Shown here in pieces: positions 1 through 8,540 of a DNA stretch of 51,052 nt. Every line of letters begins with the position of its first letter. Within the stretch, counting starts at the first letter, position 1. This DNA comes from Clostridiaceae bacterium (GTDB lineage Bacteria; Bacillota; Clostridia; DSM-8532): the NCBI GenBank assembly GCA_012728015.1, contig JAAYFY010000032.1:1-51052 (forward strand), written 5' to 3'. Both the position numbers and the translations under genes were made by a program. The notes below the pieces were generated by a model. It was not told the origin of the DNA. It made no database searches and worked only from the letters and a program-made list of their open reading frames with translations.

Positions 1-2
1 AT

Positions 3-1496
3 GAGTTTTCCATGAAGCCCACCCTTGATGAAAACGGGCGGCTTGTGCCGAGGGAGGACTACCGCATTTCCACAATGAACTGCGGCGAAGAAGATTTTGC
101 AATCGCCTGTATGCGCTCCAATCTGCGCTATGGCAAGAATCAGAAAAAGGAAGATGTAAAGAGCCACCACTATATCATTTCCTTTGACCCGAGGGACGGG
201 ACGGACAACGGCTTGACCGTTGACCGGGCGCAGGAACTTGGCGAAAAGTTTTGCCGGGAGCAGTTTCCCGGTCATCAGGCCATCGTCTGCACCCACCCGG
301 ACGGGCATAACCACAGCGGCAATATCCATGTGCATATCGTCATTAACAGCCTGCGAATTGAGGAAGTGCCGTTGCTGCCCTACATGGACAGACCGGCAGA
401 CACAAGAGCCGGGTGCAAGCACCGCTGCACGGACGCGGCGATGGAATATTTCAAGTCCGAGGTCATGGAGCTGTGCCACAATGCCGGGCTTTACCAGATC
501 GACCTTCTGAACGGCAGCGCAAACCGCATCACCGAGCGCGAGTATTGGGCGAGAAAAAAGGGACAGCTTGCCATTGACCGGGAGAACGAAAAACGGCTGG
601 AGAACCGCGAGCCGCTGATACACACAAAGTTTGAAACCGACAAGGAGAAGCTGCGGCAGACTATCCGAGCCGCTCTGTCCTCTGCTGTTTCCTTTGATGA
701 TTTTGCCGGGAAGCTGCTGCAACAGGGCGTGACCATCCGTGAGAGCCGGGGACGGCTTTCCTATCTCACCCCCGACCGCACGAAGCCCATCACGGCGCGG
801 AAGCTGGGGGACGATTTTGACCGCACCGCCGTTCTTGCCGCTTTGGAGCAAAACGCCTATCGTTCCATTCCGCAAACCGTTACCCCGAAGCAGGGGGCTG
901 GTTTTCCCACAGCAGTCGGGCGCATGGTGGATATTGAAGCCAAGAGAGCCGAGGGCAAGGGTATCGGATATGAGAAGTGGGCGAAGGTTTACAACCTCAA
1001 GCAGATGGCGGCCACCGTTGCCGCTATGGAGCAATACGGCTATTCCCCGGAGGGACTGGACGAAGCCCTTGTATCTGCCAATGCGGACTTGCAGAGTATC
1101 GCCGCCGAGCTGAAAGCCGCAGAAGCCGCTTTGCGGGAGAAGAAGGACTTGCAGAAGCAGGTGCTTGCGTATTCCAAAACAAGAAATGTGAGGCAAGGGC
1201 TGAAAGCGCAGAAAACCGACAAAGCCCGAAAAGTCTACCGGGAGCGGCACGAAAGCGATTTTATCATAGCGGACGCAGCCGCCCGGTATTTCCGGGAGCA
1301 TGGCATAAAGAAGCCGCCTGCCTACAAAGCCCTGCAAGCCGAGATTGAGCGGCTAACCGCCGGGAAGAACGCCCGTTACAACGGTTACCGGACGAAAAAA
1401 GAGCGTGTACGGGAATTGCAGACGATGAAAAGCAATCTTTCACAAATGCGCTGCGGTGAACCGGGCCGACAGAAAAAGCAGGAGCAGGAGCGTTAA
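3..1496 (+). CDS. Relaxase/mobilization nuclease (5' truncated by window edge)
   Basis: Nicks and covalently holds one DNA strand at the element's origin of transfer so that it can be mobilized. The histidine-rich metal site is clear at about residues 93-110 counted from the first internal ATG: HPDGHNHSGNIHVHIV, the MobA/VirD2-type HxH signature. A basic, coiled C-terminal half follows. The frame is open to the left edge. Relatives have an N-terminal segment of several tens of residues with the catalytic Tyr before this point, so the ATG at 12 is probably internal and the gene starts outside the window. It is followed by about 180 bases without a convincing gene. Confidence 0.85.
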   Translation, partial: EFSMKPTLDENGRLVPREDYRISTMNCGEEDFAIACMRSNLRYGKNQKKEDVKSHHYIISFDPRDGTDNGLTVDRAQELGEKFCREQFPGHQAIVCTHPDGHNHSGNIHVHIVINSLRIEEVPLLPYMDRPADTRAGCKHRCTDAAMEYFKSEVMELCHNAGLYQIDLLNGSANRITEREYWARKKGQLAIDRENEKRLENREPLIHTKFETDKEKLRQTIRAALSSAVSFDDFAGKLLQQGVTIRESRGRLSYLTPDRTKPITARKLGDDFDRTAVLAALEQNAYRSIPQTVTPKQGAGFPTAVGRMVDIEAKRAEGKGIGYEKWAKVYNLKQMAATVAAMEQYGYSPEGLDEALVSANADLQSIAAELKAAEAALREKKDLQKQVLAYSKTRNVRQGLKAQKTDKARKVYRERHESDFIIADAAARYFREHGIKKPPAYKALQAEIERLTAGKNARYNGYRTKKERVRELQTMKSNLSQMRCGEPGRQKKQEQER

Positions 1497-1679
1497 AGCC
1501 GCCCCGAAACGATACCGAGACCGTACATTTTCGAGGGTGTACCCTTATCCCTATCCAGCAATACCGCCCACCAAAGAACGGGGCATACAGGGCAAAAAAT
1601 CCCCGAAAATGATACCGGGAGGATACAGTTTTCCCACCCTGTCCGTCACGCCGACTGAAACGGCAGAAAGGAGAGAAAA

Positions 1680-1874
1680 ATGCCGCGCATGAGCAACAAA
1701 CGGCGGTTTGAATGGAGCTTTTTCCTCAACCACCGAAACCGTATCACCTATAACGACCTTTGCCGGGGCTGCACCCGCGATTGCAAGCAGAGCTTCCGAG
1801 CCATTATCATACTCTGCCCCCGGTATTACTCCAAGAGACGGAAACCGCAGGAGGATACCGCCCATGGCAGATAA
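1680..1874 (+). CDS. Small Cys-rich element protein, function unknown
   Basis: A 64-residue basic protein with a CxxCxxxC cluster and a further Cys (CRGCTRDC then LCPRY), suggesting metal binding. A strong ribosome site, AAGGAGAG, ends five bases before the ATG, and the 3' end overlaps the replisome organizer start at 1864, so it looks translationally coupled. Similar short proteins occur at this place in related clostridial elements as far as I recall. The alternative long frame starting at 1708 through the same DNA has no ribosome site and is rejected as a start for the next gene. Confidence 0.65.
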   Translation: MPRMSNKRRFEWSFFLNHRNRITYNDLCRGCTRDCKQSFRAIIILCPRYYSKRRKPQEDTAHGR

Positions 1875-2607
1875 GCGCAAATATTACTATCTCAAGCTGA
1901 AGGAAAGCTATTTTGATGATGACGCCATCGTGCTGTTGGAGAGTATGCCGGACGGTATCCTCTATTCCAATATCCTTTTGAAGCTGTACTTAAAATCGCT
2001 GAAAAACGGCGGTAAATTGCAGCTTGACGAGCATATCCCCTACACGGCGCAGATGATAGCGACGCTGACCCGCCAGCAAATAGGAACAGTTGAGAGGGCT
2101 TTGGAGATTTTTCGGCAGTTGGGGCTTGTGGAGCAGCTTGACAGCGGGGCTTTCTATATGACCGACATTGAGCTGATGATAGGACAGTCCTCTACCGAAG
2201 CCGAGCGAAAACGGGCGGCAAGACTGGAAAACAGGGCTTTGGCGCAGTCACGGACAAATGGCGGACATTTGTCCGACATTTGTCCACCAGAGATAGAGAT
2301 AGAGAAAGAGATAGATATAGAGATAGAAAAAGAGGGAGAGAGAAAGACGGGACAAGCCCCCGCCCGCTGCCACGGCAGATATGAAAATGTACTGCTTTCA
2401 AATACGGAGCTTTCCGAGCTGCAAGCAGAGCTGCCCGACAAATGGGAGTTTTATATCGACCGTCTTTCCGGCTATATCGCATCCACCGGGAAGAAATACC
2501 AAAACCACGCCGCCACCATACGCAGATGGGCAGCAGCCGATACCGCCGGGTGCGCCCCGAAACAGGGCATACCCGATTACACCTATAAGGAGGGACAGAG
2601 CCTATGA
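1864..2607 (+). CDS. Phage replisome organizer-like replication protein
   Basis: Probably loads the replication machinery at the element's origin together with the next gene, a DnaC-like ATPase. The N-terminal 110 residues (starting MADKRKYYYLKL) match the phage replisome organizer N-terminal domain, a winged-helix fold. A charged low-complexity EIEIEKE stretch follows, encoded by GAGATA-type repeats, and then a separate C-terminal domain of about 95 residues. I chose ATG 1864 because AGGAGG lies nine bases upstream and the homologous domain begins there; the open frame extends upstream to 1708 but overlaps the small Cys-rich gene. The stop overlaps the next start (ATGA). Confidence 0.8.
   Translation: MADKRKYYYLKLKESYFDDDAIVLLESMPDGILYSNILLKLYLKSLKNGGKLQLDEHIPYTAQMIATLTRQQIGTVERALEIFRQLGLVEQLDSGAFYMTDIELMIGQSSTEAERKRAARLENRALAQSRTNGGHLSDICPPEIEIEKEIDIEIEKEGERKTGQAPARCHGRYENVLLSNTELSELQAELPDKWEFYIDRLSGYIASTGKKYQNHAATIRRWAAADTAGCAPKQGIPDYTYKEGQSL
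2288..2347 (+). repeat. GAGATA-type short tandem repeat inside the replisome organizer gene
   Basis: Degenerate six-base units GAGATA, GAGAAA and GATATA run for about 60 bases and code for alternating Glu/Ile/Lys residues in the linker between two domains. Such units can change number by slippage; all units here keep the frame. Confidence 0.7.
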
Positions 2608-3488
2608 CGAATGATTTTGAAAAGGTTTTCGATGCCGCAGCCGAGACGCAGGACTACACGGGCGGGGACGGGCTTTTGTACTGCGGCAGTTGCCGCACGC
2701 CCAAGCAGTTCCGCATGGACAAGCCGCCCATGGAAGGCAGGCTGCTTCCCCGCCGTTGTCAATGCGAACAGGCTCAATACGATAAGGAGGAAGCGGAGAG
2801 AAAGCGCAGGAAGCACCTTCAAGCCGTAGAGGAATTGAAGCGTCGGGGCTTTACCGACAGCAAAATGCGGGAATGGACGTTTGCCAACGACAACGGCAAA
2901 TGCCCGCAGATGGAGCTTGCACACTTCTATGCGGAGCATTGGGAAACCATGCGTGAGGAAAACATCGGCTATCTACTCTGGGGTAAGGTCGGCACGGGGA
3001 AAAGCTATTTTGCCGGGTGCATCGCCAATGCCCTCATGGAGCAGGAAGTCCCCGTCCGCATGACGAACTTCTCAGCCATTTTGAATGACCTGACTGCCAG
3101 CTTTGAGGGGCGCAACGAGTATATCGAGCGCCTTTGCCGCTTCTCCCTGCTTATTATCGACGATTTCGGCATGGAACGCGGCACGGAGTACGGCTTGGAG
3201 CAGGTTTACAACGTGATCGACAGCCGATACCGCAGCGGCAAGCCCCTAATCGTTACCACCAATCTGACATTGGACAGCCTGCAAAACCCGCAGGACACCG
3301 CCCACGCCCGGATATATGACCGATTGCTGGAAATGTGCGCCCCTATCCTCTTTACGGGCGAGAATTTCCGCAAGCAGACCGCAACGGAGAAGCTGGACAG
3401 GCTGAAAGGTATGCTGGCAGAGCAGAAAAAAGGAATAACGGTAGCCGCTGCCGATATTGCCGGGAAGGGAGAAACAGCCCATGACTGA
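2604..3488 (+). CDS. DnaC/IstB-like AAA+ ATPase (helicase loader type)
   Basis: Predicted helicase loader acting with the replisome organizer encoded just upstream (ATGA overlap). Residues 25-55 contain CGSC and RCQC, a likely zinc site. The AAA+ core has Walker A GKVGTGKS at about residue 127 and Walker B LLIIDDFG at about 182, followed by a TTNL sensor-type strand near 215. Its length of 294 residues fits element-borne DnaC proteins. The IstB transposition helper has a similar core, but no IS transposase is present and the neighbours are replication genes. Confidence 0.85.
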   Translation: MTNDFEKVFDAAAETQDYTGGDGLLYCGSCRTPKQFRMDKPPMEGRLLPRRCQCEQAQYDKEEAERKRRKHLQAVEELKRRGFTDSKMREWTFANDNGKCPQMELAHFYAEHWETMREENIGYLLWGKVGTGKSYFAGCIANALMEQEVPVRMTNFSAILNDLTASFEGRNEYIERLCRFSLLIIDDFGMERGTEYGLEQVYNVIDSRYRSGKPLIVTTNLTLDSLQNPQDTAHARIYDRLLEMCAPILFTGENFRKQTATEKLDRLKGMLAEQKKGITVAAADIAGKGETAHD

Positions 3489-3831
3489 GAAGAAAAGAAA
3501 ACGCAGCAGACCGAAGCTGCCCACACCCATCACCGAGGACTATGCTTCCAGTCGCAGACAGGCGGTGAACGCCATGTATATGTACGAGGCGGTTGATTTA
3601 ATAAAGGCAGCCGCCGCCGAAATCCCAAACGGCGATGCGCTGTGGTTTGCCGATGACAGGACGCGCACCGCCGCTTCAAAGAACGGCGTACTGGAGCAGA
3701 TAGGCCGTATGCGGGTGCAGGACGGCTTCCCTGACGGGGACTGCATCTATATCGCCGACCTTGCCGCCCGCGCCGTGGATATGCTGCGGCGAATGGCGGC
3801 TTACGAAACGAAAGGAGCAGCGAATGACTGA
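3481..3831 (+). CDS. Conserved element protein, function unknown
   Basis: A 116-residue protein with a basic N-terminus (MTEKKRKRSRP). No catalytic motif is visible to me. ATG 3481 was chosen because AAGGGAG lies about nine bases upstream and because it overlaps the preceding gene by eight bases; an upstream ATG at 3457 has no ribosome site. Its stop overlaps the tnpW start. Similar proteins sit between the DnaC-like gene and tnpW in related elements, so it is probably part of the element's core. Confidence 0.65.
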   Translation: MTEKKRKRSRPKLPTPITEDYASSRRQAVNAMYMYEAVDLIKAAAAEIPNGDALWFADDRTRTAASKNGVLEQIGRMRVQDGFPDGDCIYIADLAARAVDMLRRMAAYETKGAAND

Positions 3832-4021
3832 AAACCCGCGCATGAACGCAAAAGAGGAAGCCCGCCGCCCGGACTGCGTGACAGAGGTACGCATGGGCAA
3901 CACCGTACTCGTGGTGTCCGGCTACTTCAAGAAGGACGCTGCCGCCACCGCAGCCGACAAGATGATGAAGGTGCTGGAAGCGGAGGCCGCCGCCAATACC
4001 CGCACCGCCTCCGCTTCGTGA
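3824..4021 (+). CDS. tnpW: Transposon-encoded TnpW family protein
   Basis: A 65-residue protein whose core, RPDCVTEVRMGNTVLVVSGY, followed by a predicted helix with DKMMKVLEAE, is typical of TnpW, the small protein encoded just before the recombinase in Tn4451-like elements. Its biochemical role is not known to me. AAGGAG lies six bases before ATG 3824; the longer frame from 3761 lies inside the preceding gene. It overlaps that gene's stop (ATGACTGA), which indicates coupled translation. Confidence 0.8.
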   Translation: MTENPRMNAKEEARRPDCVTEVRMGNTVLVVSGYFKKDAAATAADKMMKVLEAEAAANTRTASAS

Positions 4022-4159
4022 TAAGCCCGGCTGTAAAAATCGTCGTTTTGACGGGCGATAAAGCAGCAAATTTTGCTTTTACCCGCTATACAGACAGCCG
4101 CCTCCTGTGGTATGATGTTCATACGGAATAGCGGGGCGGCTGTCGGAAATGGAGGATTT

Positions 4160-5773
4160 ATGTTAAGACAAGCCACCCAAAAGACCCCTATCACAGCCCT
4201 TTACGCAAGATTGAGCAAGGACGATGAACAGCAAGGCGAGAGCCTGTCCATTGAGAACCAAAAACGCATCCTTGAAACCTACGCACGGGATAATGGATTT
4301 TTGAACTGCCGCTTTTTCGTGGACGACGGCTGGAGCGGCGCGAATTTCCAAAGACCCGGCTTCATGGAGATGATGGACTGCGTGGAAAACGGCGAGGTCA
4401 AGTGCGTGATTACCAAAGACCTGTCGAGAATGGGCAGAAACTACTTGCAGGTCGGAATGTTCACCGAGATCACCTTCCCCAAGAAGGGCGTGCGCTTCAT
4501 CGCCATCAACGACGGCGTGGACAGCGCACAGGGCGACAACGACTTAACGCCGCTGAAAAATCTTTTCAACGAATGGATGGTGAGAGATACGAGCAGGAAA
4601 ATCAAGGCAGTTTTCAGAAGCAAGGGCATGAGCGGAAAGCCCATTACAAGCCAGCCCGTCTACGGCTACCTCAAGGGAGAGGACGGACGCTTTGTCATCG
4701 ACGAGGAAGCCGCCCCCGTGGTACGACAGATATACAGCCTGTGCCTTGCGGGGAACGGCCCCACCAAGATCGCCCGCGTCCTCACCGAGCAGGAGATCCC
4801 CACGCCGGGGACGCTGGAATACCGCAGGACGGGTAGCACCCGCCGCTACTACCCCGATTACCCGTACAAATGGGCGACCAACACGATTGTCCATATCCTT
4901 GAACGCAAGGAGTATTTAGGGCATACGGTGAACTTCAAGACCGAGAAAATCTCTTACAAGGTGAAGTCCAGCGTAGAAAACCCGGAGGAAAAGCAAGCGG
5001 TATTCGAGAACACCCACGAGCCTATCATCGACCCTGCCACATGGGAGCGCGTGCAGGAGCTTCGCAAGCAGCGCAAACGCCCCAACCGCTATGATGAAGT
5101 GGGGCTGTTCTCCGGCATATTGTTCTGCGCCGACTGCGGCAGCGTCCTTTACCAGCAGCGGTATGAGAACAAGACCCGCAAGCAGGACTGCTACATCTGC
5201 GGCAACTACAAACGGCGTGTCAAGAGCTGCACGGCGCATTTTATCCGCACCGACCTTCTGACAGCGGGCGTGACGGCGAATCTCCAAAAGATCACCGCCT
5301 ACGCCGCCAAGCACGAAAAGCAGTTTATGAAGCTGCTGATCGAGCAGAACGAGGACGGCGGCAAGCGCAGAAACGCAGCCCGGAAAAAGGAACTGGACGC
5401 AGCCGAGAAGCGCATAGCCGAGTTATCCGCCATCTACAAGCGGCTGTATGAGGACAGCGTGACCGGGCGCATCTCCGATGAAAGGTTTGCGGAGCTGTCT
5501 GCCGACTATGAAGCCGAGCAGCGGCAGCTTAAAGAGAGAGCCGCCGAACTGCAAAGGGAGCTTTCCAAGGCGCAGGAGGCTACGGTCAGCGCCGGGAAGT
5601 TTATGAACATCGTCCGCAAATACACCAGCTTTGAGGAGCTGACACCCACCCTGCTGCGGGAGTTTATTGAGAAAATCGTCGTGCATGAGTGCAGCTATGA
5701 CGAGAACAAAAACCGCAGACAGGAAATCGAGATATACTATTCTTTCGTCGGCAAGGTAGACTTGCCCGAATAA
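4160..5773 (+). CDS. Large serine recombinase (TnpX-like), element integrase/excisionase
   Basis: Catalyses excision and insertion of the element. The N-terminal resolvase domain has YARLSKDDEQ with the likely nucleophile Ser19 and the usual Arg17, and SIENQ downstream. A recombinase domain follows at about 160-290. A zinc ribbon with CADC and CYIC starts near residue 322, then a long coiled coil (about 400-480) and a C-terminal DUF4368-like region. The total of 537 residues is normal for the family. GGAGG lies four bases before ATG 4160; the frame is open to 4073 but that extension lacks a ribosome site. About 140 bases separate it from tnpW. The gene is intact, so the element may still move. 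Confidence 0.9.
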   Translation: MLRQATQKTPITALYARLSKDDEQQGESLSIENQKRILETYARDNGFLNCRFFVDDGWSGANFQRPGFMEMMDCVENGEVKCVITKDLSRMGRNYLQVGMFTEITFPKKGVRFIAINDGVDSAQGDNDLTPLKNLFNEWMVRDTSRKIKAVFRSKGMSGKPITSQPVYGYLKGEDGRFVIDEEAAPVVRQIYSLCLAGNGPTKIARVLTEQEIPTPGTLEYRRTGSTRRYYPDYPYKWATNTIVHILERKEYLGHTVNFKTEKISYKVKSSVENPEEKQAVFENTHEPIIDPATWERVQELRKQRKRPNRYDEVGLFSGILFCADCGSVLYQQRYENKTRKQDCYICGNYKRRVKSCTAHFIRTDLLTAGVTANLQKITAYAAKHEKQFMKLLIEQNEDGGKRRNAARKKELDAAEKRIAELSAIYKRLYEDSVTGRISDERFAELSADYEAEQRQLKERAAELQRELSKAQEATVSAGKFMNIVRKYTSFEELTPTLLREFIEKIVVHECSYDENKNRRQEIEIYYSFVGKVDLPE

Positions 5774-5888
5774 CGCCCGACCTGTCCGGCACAGTGCGCA
5801 AGCGCCGGATGGGAACGGCAAAATTTTTTACACTTCTATTGCTTCTTTATCTAACACAAACTAAAGCTACGGGCTGTAAGCAGCAAGG

Positions 5889-7010
5889 TCAGACAATGAT
5901 GTTCTTTCCAACGATCAGCGGCCATTCCTGGTCGCCGTTCAGGGTCTTGCCCGATGTTATGACCACACCCTTATCCAATATGCAGTAATTGAGCTGTGCG
6001 TCCTCCTGGACGGTGGATCCCTGCATGAGGATGCTGTTGCTGATATGGACTCCCTTCATGACCCGGACTCCGCGTAGAAGGATGCTGTTTTCCACCGTTC
6101 CTTCAATGATGCAGCCATCGGCCACGATGGAGTTCTTCACGCAGGCTTCCTCGTTGTACTTGGCAGGAGCCTCGTCCTTGACCTTTGTGTATATCTTGCG
6201 CCTGTCCATAAGGAGCTCACGCCTTATTCTGGGATCCAGGAGGTCCATGTTGGCCCGGTAATAGAGTTGTATGCTGTTTAAAGGCCTCCAGTAGCCCGTG
6301 AAGATATATGCGTATATCCTCATGGAGTCCAGGCTCCGGATTATGATATCCATGACAAGGTCGGTATAGCCCTTTGCGGCACTGTCCTCCAAAAGCTCGA
6401 TCAGGAACTTCCGCTTCATGATGTAAACGCCCATGGACCCCAGGTTCCCTGTGGGGTTCAGCGGCTTTTCCTTAAAATCCACGATCCTGCTGTCCTGGTC
6501 AATCTCGACGATTCCAAGCGTCTTCCGGTCGTTTTCGGTAAGGTCGTCAAGGGCGCGGCAGGCTATGGTTATGTCCGCATCCTTGTCCACATGCTGTTCA
6601 AGCATGGGGCCGTAGTCCATGTTGTATATGGAATAGCCGTTGGCGATGACGACGAATTCCTCGTCGCTCCTCTCAAGGAAGGTCAGGTTGTTGTAAAGGG
6701 CATCCGCGCTGCCTTTGTACCAGCCGGTACCCGTTTCCGAAAGATAGGGCGGGAAGATCCTCAGGCCGTCTGTCTTCCTGTCCAGGTCCCATTCCTTTCC
6801 CGAACCCAGGTGGTCTATCAGGGATCGTATGCTGTACTGGGTCATGACCCCCACGTTTACGATCCCGGAGTTAACCATGTTGGACAGCGTGAAGTCTATG
6901 GCGCGGTACTTGCCTCCAAAGGGGACAGCGGCAATGGACCGCTCCGAGGAAAGCTCCTTCAGCCTGTTATTCTTGCCTCCTGTAAGGATAATGCCCATAG
7001 CGCGTTTCAT
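5889..7010 (-). CDS. glgD: Glucose-1-phosphate adenylyltransferase-like subunit GlgD
   Basis: GlgD is the partner or regulatory subunit of GlgC in Firmicutes glycogen synthesis. The 373 residues show an N-terminal nucleotidyltransferase-like domain ([20 protein letters not shown], with the pyrophosphorylase loop altered relative to GlgC) and a C-terminal left-handed beta-helix of hexapeptide repeats. The start overlaps the glgC stop (ATGA), and GGAGGGG lies about eight bases upstream. The C-terminus, ending near VGKNIIV, looks full length. The mobile element's recombinase ends only 115 bases downstream, so the insertion sits at the end of the gene and probably cut off genes that once followed, such as glycogen synthase. 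Confidence 0.88.
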   Translation of the reverse strand: MKRAMGIILTGGKNNRLKELSSERSIAAVPFGGKYRAIDFTLSNMVNSGIVNVGVMTQYSIRSLIDHLGSGKEWDLDRKTDGLRIFPPYLSETGTGWYKGSADALYNNLTFLERSDEEFVVIANGYSIYNMDYGPMLEQHVDKDADITIACRALDDLTENDRKTLGIVEIDQDSRIVDFKEKPLNPTGNLGSMGVYIMKRKFLIELLEDSAAKGYTDLVMDIIIRSLDSMRIYAYIFTGYWRPLNSIQLYYRANMDLLDPRIRRELLMDRRKIYTKVKDEAPAKYNEEACVKNSIVADGCIIEGTVENSILLRGVRVMKGVHISNSILMQGSTVQEDAQLNYCILDKGVVITSGKTLNGDQEWPLIVGKNIIV

Positions 7011-8287
7011 TGCTCATCCCCTCCCTTGATCAGATAACCGCCGGACGGAATTACACTGGATGTGAAATCCTGGGGGATGATATGGTTGTCGATAACCACA
7101 TTCCTGCCAAGGATCGTTCCGTTGGGTATGACGGTATTGTAACCCACCACGGTTATATTCGTGTTATATACTTTTGGGTTATAACGGTTCTCGGCGAACT
7201 CGCCGACACCGATCCGCACACTGTTGCCCACGACGCTTCCTTCGCCTATGATACAGCAGTTGATTTCTGTATTGGCGCCGATGAAAGCGTCGGACATGAT
7301 TATGGAATCCTGGATCACGGTTCCTTCCTGTACCGTTACACCCGGGAATATTACCGAATTGATTACGGTCCCGTGGATTATGCAACCCTCTGCCACGATG
7401 GATTTCATAACTTTGCCGGTTTCACCGATGAAATGGGCAGGGTAGACCGGGTTGAGGGTATAGATCCTCCAGTAGGGGTCGAAAAGGTTGAACTCGGGAA
7501 TTCGCTCGGTCAGGTTCATGTTGGACTCCCAGTAGGCCTGGATTGTCCCTACATCGCGCCAGTAGCCCACGAACTTGTAGGCGTAAAGCTTCCTGCCGTC
7601 CTTCAGCATGCCTGGAATGATGTTCTTTCCGAAATCATGCTCAGAATTGGGGTTATCGTGGTCCTTCTGAAGGTAATCCTTAAGAATCTCCCAGTTGAAT
7701 ATATAGATGCCCATGGAAGCCAGGGTGGACTTAGGGTTCCCGGGCTTCTCCTCGAACTCGTATATCTTGCTGTTTTCAGTCACGCTCATGATACCGTAAC
7801 GGCTTGCTTCTTCCCATGGAACGTCTATAACCGATATGGTGGCGTCGGCGTTTTTCTTCTTATGGAATTCCAGCATCTCGGAATAGTTCATCTTGTAGAT
7901 ATGGTCGCCTGACAGGATGATGACATACTTGGGTGAGAGTTCCTCCACGTAGCTTATATTCTGGAGCACTGCATCCGCGGTGCCCGAATACCATTCGCCC
8001 TTTTCCTGCCGCTGGTAGGGGGTGAGGATCGTAACACCGCCATTCCTGCGGTCCAGGTCCCACGGTTTTCCTATGCCGATATGGGAATGAAGCTTCAGGG
8101 GCTGGTACTGGGTGAGGACACCAACCGTGTCAATATTGGAATTGATGCAGTTGCTGAGCGTAAAATCGATTATCCTGTATTTGCCCCCGAACAGAACAGC
8201 CGGTTTGGCTATATTCTTGGTAAGTACCCCCAGGCGGCTTCCCTGACCTCCGGCGAGAAGAAGCGCTATTATCTCTTTCCGAGCCAT
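7007..8287 (-). CDS. glgC: Glucose-1-phosphate adenylyltransferase (ADP-glucose pyrophosphorylase)
   Basis: Makes ADP-glucose from ATP and glucose-1-phosphate, the committed step of bacterial glycogen synthesis. The nucleotidyltransferase signature [12 protein letters not shown], followed by [15 protein letters not shown], is at the N-terminus. The sugar-phosphate site is recognisable around [11 protein letters not shown], and C-terminal hexapeptide repeats form the beta-helix. The length of 426 residues is slightly long for the family because of a C-terminal extension. GGAGGGG lies about ten bases before ATG 8287. A TATAAT -10 on the minus strand at 8325-8320 is the best promoter candidate, without a good -35. 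Confidence 0.92.
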   Translation of the reverse strand: MARKEIIALLLAGGQGSRLGVLTKNIAKPAVLFGGKYRIIDFTLSNCINSNIDTVGVLTQYQPLKLHSHIGIGKPWDLDRRNGGVTILTPYQRQEKGEWYSGTADAVLQNISYVEELSPKYVIILSGDHIYKMNYSEMLEFHKKKNADATISVIDVPWEEASRYGIMSVTENSKIYEFEEKPGNPKSTLASMGIYIFNWEILKDYLQKDHDNPNSEHDFGKNIIPGMLKDGRKLYAYKFVGYWRDVGTIQAYWESNMNLTERIPEFNLFDPYWRIYTLNPVYPAHFIGETGKVMKSIVAEGCIIHGTVINSVIFPGVTVQEGTVIQDSIIMSDAFIGANTEINCCIIGEGSVVGNSVRIGVGEFAENRYNPKVYNTNITVVGYNTVIPNGTILGRNVVIDNHIIPQDFTSSVIPSGGYLIKGGDEQ

Positions 8288-8468
8288 ACCGTGAACCCCT
8301 CCCAGCTTTCGTATTGATTATTATATACCAATCCCATTGATAATAAAACAAAGCGGTACGGCCCGTCCGGCGGTGCAGGCGCCTGAAAGCCGCTTGTTAA
8401 AGGCCATTCCCTGATATGGCGGCATAACCGGAATATTAATTGAACGGTTGGCACTTTAACGAAAAACA

Positions 8469-8497
8469 TTGAAATTTCCTGGATTTCTGGTTATAAT
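8469..8497 (+). promoter_or_regulatory. Sigma-A promoter of dnaJ-clpB
   Basis: The sequence is TTGAAA (8469-8474), a 17-base spacer, and a perfect TATAAT (8492-8497). Transcription would start at about 8504, exactly at the CtsR-type operator. Confidence 0.85.
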
Positions 8498-8504
8498 AAA
8501 TAAA

Positions 8505-8521
8505 GGTCAAAGAAAGTCAAA
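8505..8521 (+). promoter_or_regulatory. CtsR operator
   Basis: GGTCAAAGAAAGTCAAA matches the CtsR heptad-repeat consensus RGTCAAANANRGTCAAA at every position. It lies immediately downstream of the -10 box, where bound repressor would block initiation. CtsR controls clp genes in Firmicutes; here the target is dnaJ-clpB. The ctsR gene is not in this window. Confidence 0.88.
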
Positions 8522-8540
8522 GTTTAGGGGGAGTGGGTCG

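Larger units (their letters stand above)
1..5888 (+). mobile_element. Integrative mobilizable element of Tn4451/TnpX type, right part
   Basis: Seven tightly packed plus-strand genes encode mobilization (relaxase), replication (replisome organizer, DnaC-like ATPase), TnpW and a large serine recombinase. This is the usual right-hand half of clostridial elements that excise and insert with a TnpX-like enzyme. The left end lies outside the window. The right end must lie between the recombinase stop (5773) and the stop of glgD (5889), because glgD reads intact up to there; I could not fix the exact base. A short dyad, TCCGGC/GCCGGA, occurs about 20 bases after the recombinase. Such enzymes usually recombine at a GA dinucleotide (family knowledge, not tested here). 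Confidence 0.8.

Noticed and set aside
1456-1692. 78-codon plus-strand frame between the relaxase and the Cys-rich gene
   Set aside because: It overlaps the relaxase end in another phase, has low-complexity Pro/Arg content and no ribosome site.
1708-1863. N-terminal extension of the replisome organizer
   Set aside because: The domain starts at the ATG at 1864 with AGGAGG upstream, and the extension overlaps the better supported Cys-rich gene.
2604-3488. IstB-type transposition helper
   Set aside because: No IstA-like transposase or IS ends are present; the neighbouring replisome organizer supports a DnaC-like loader.
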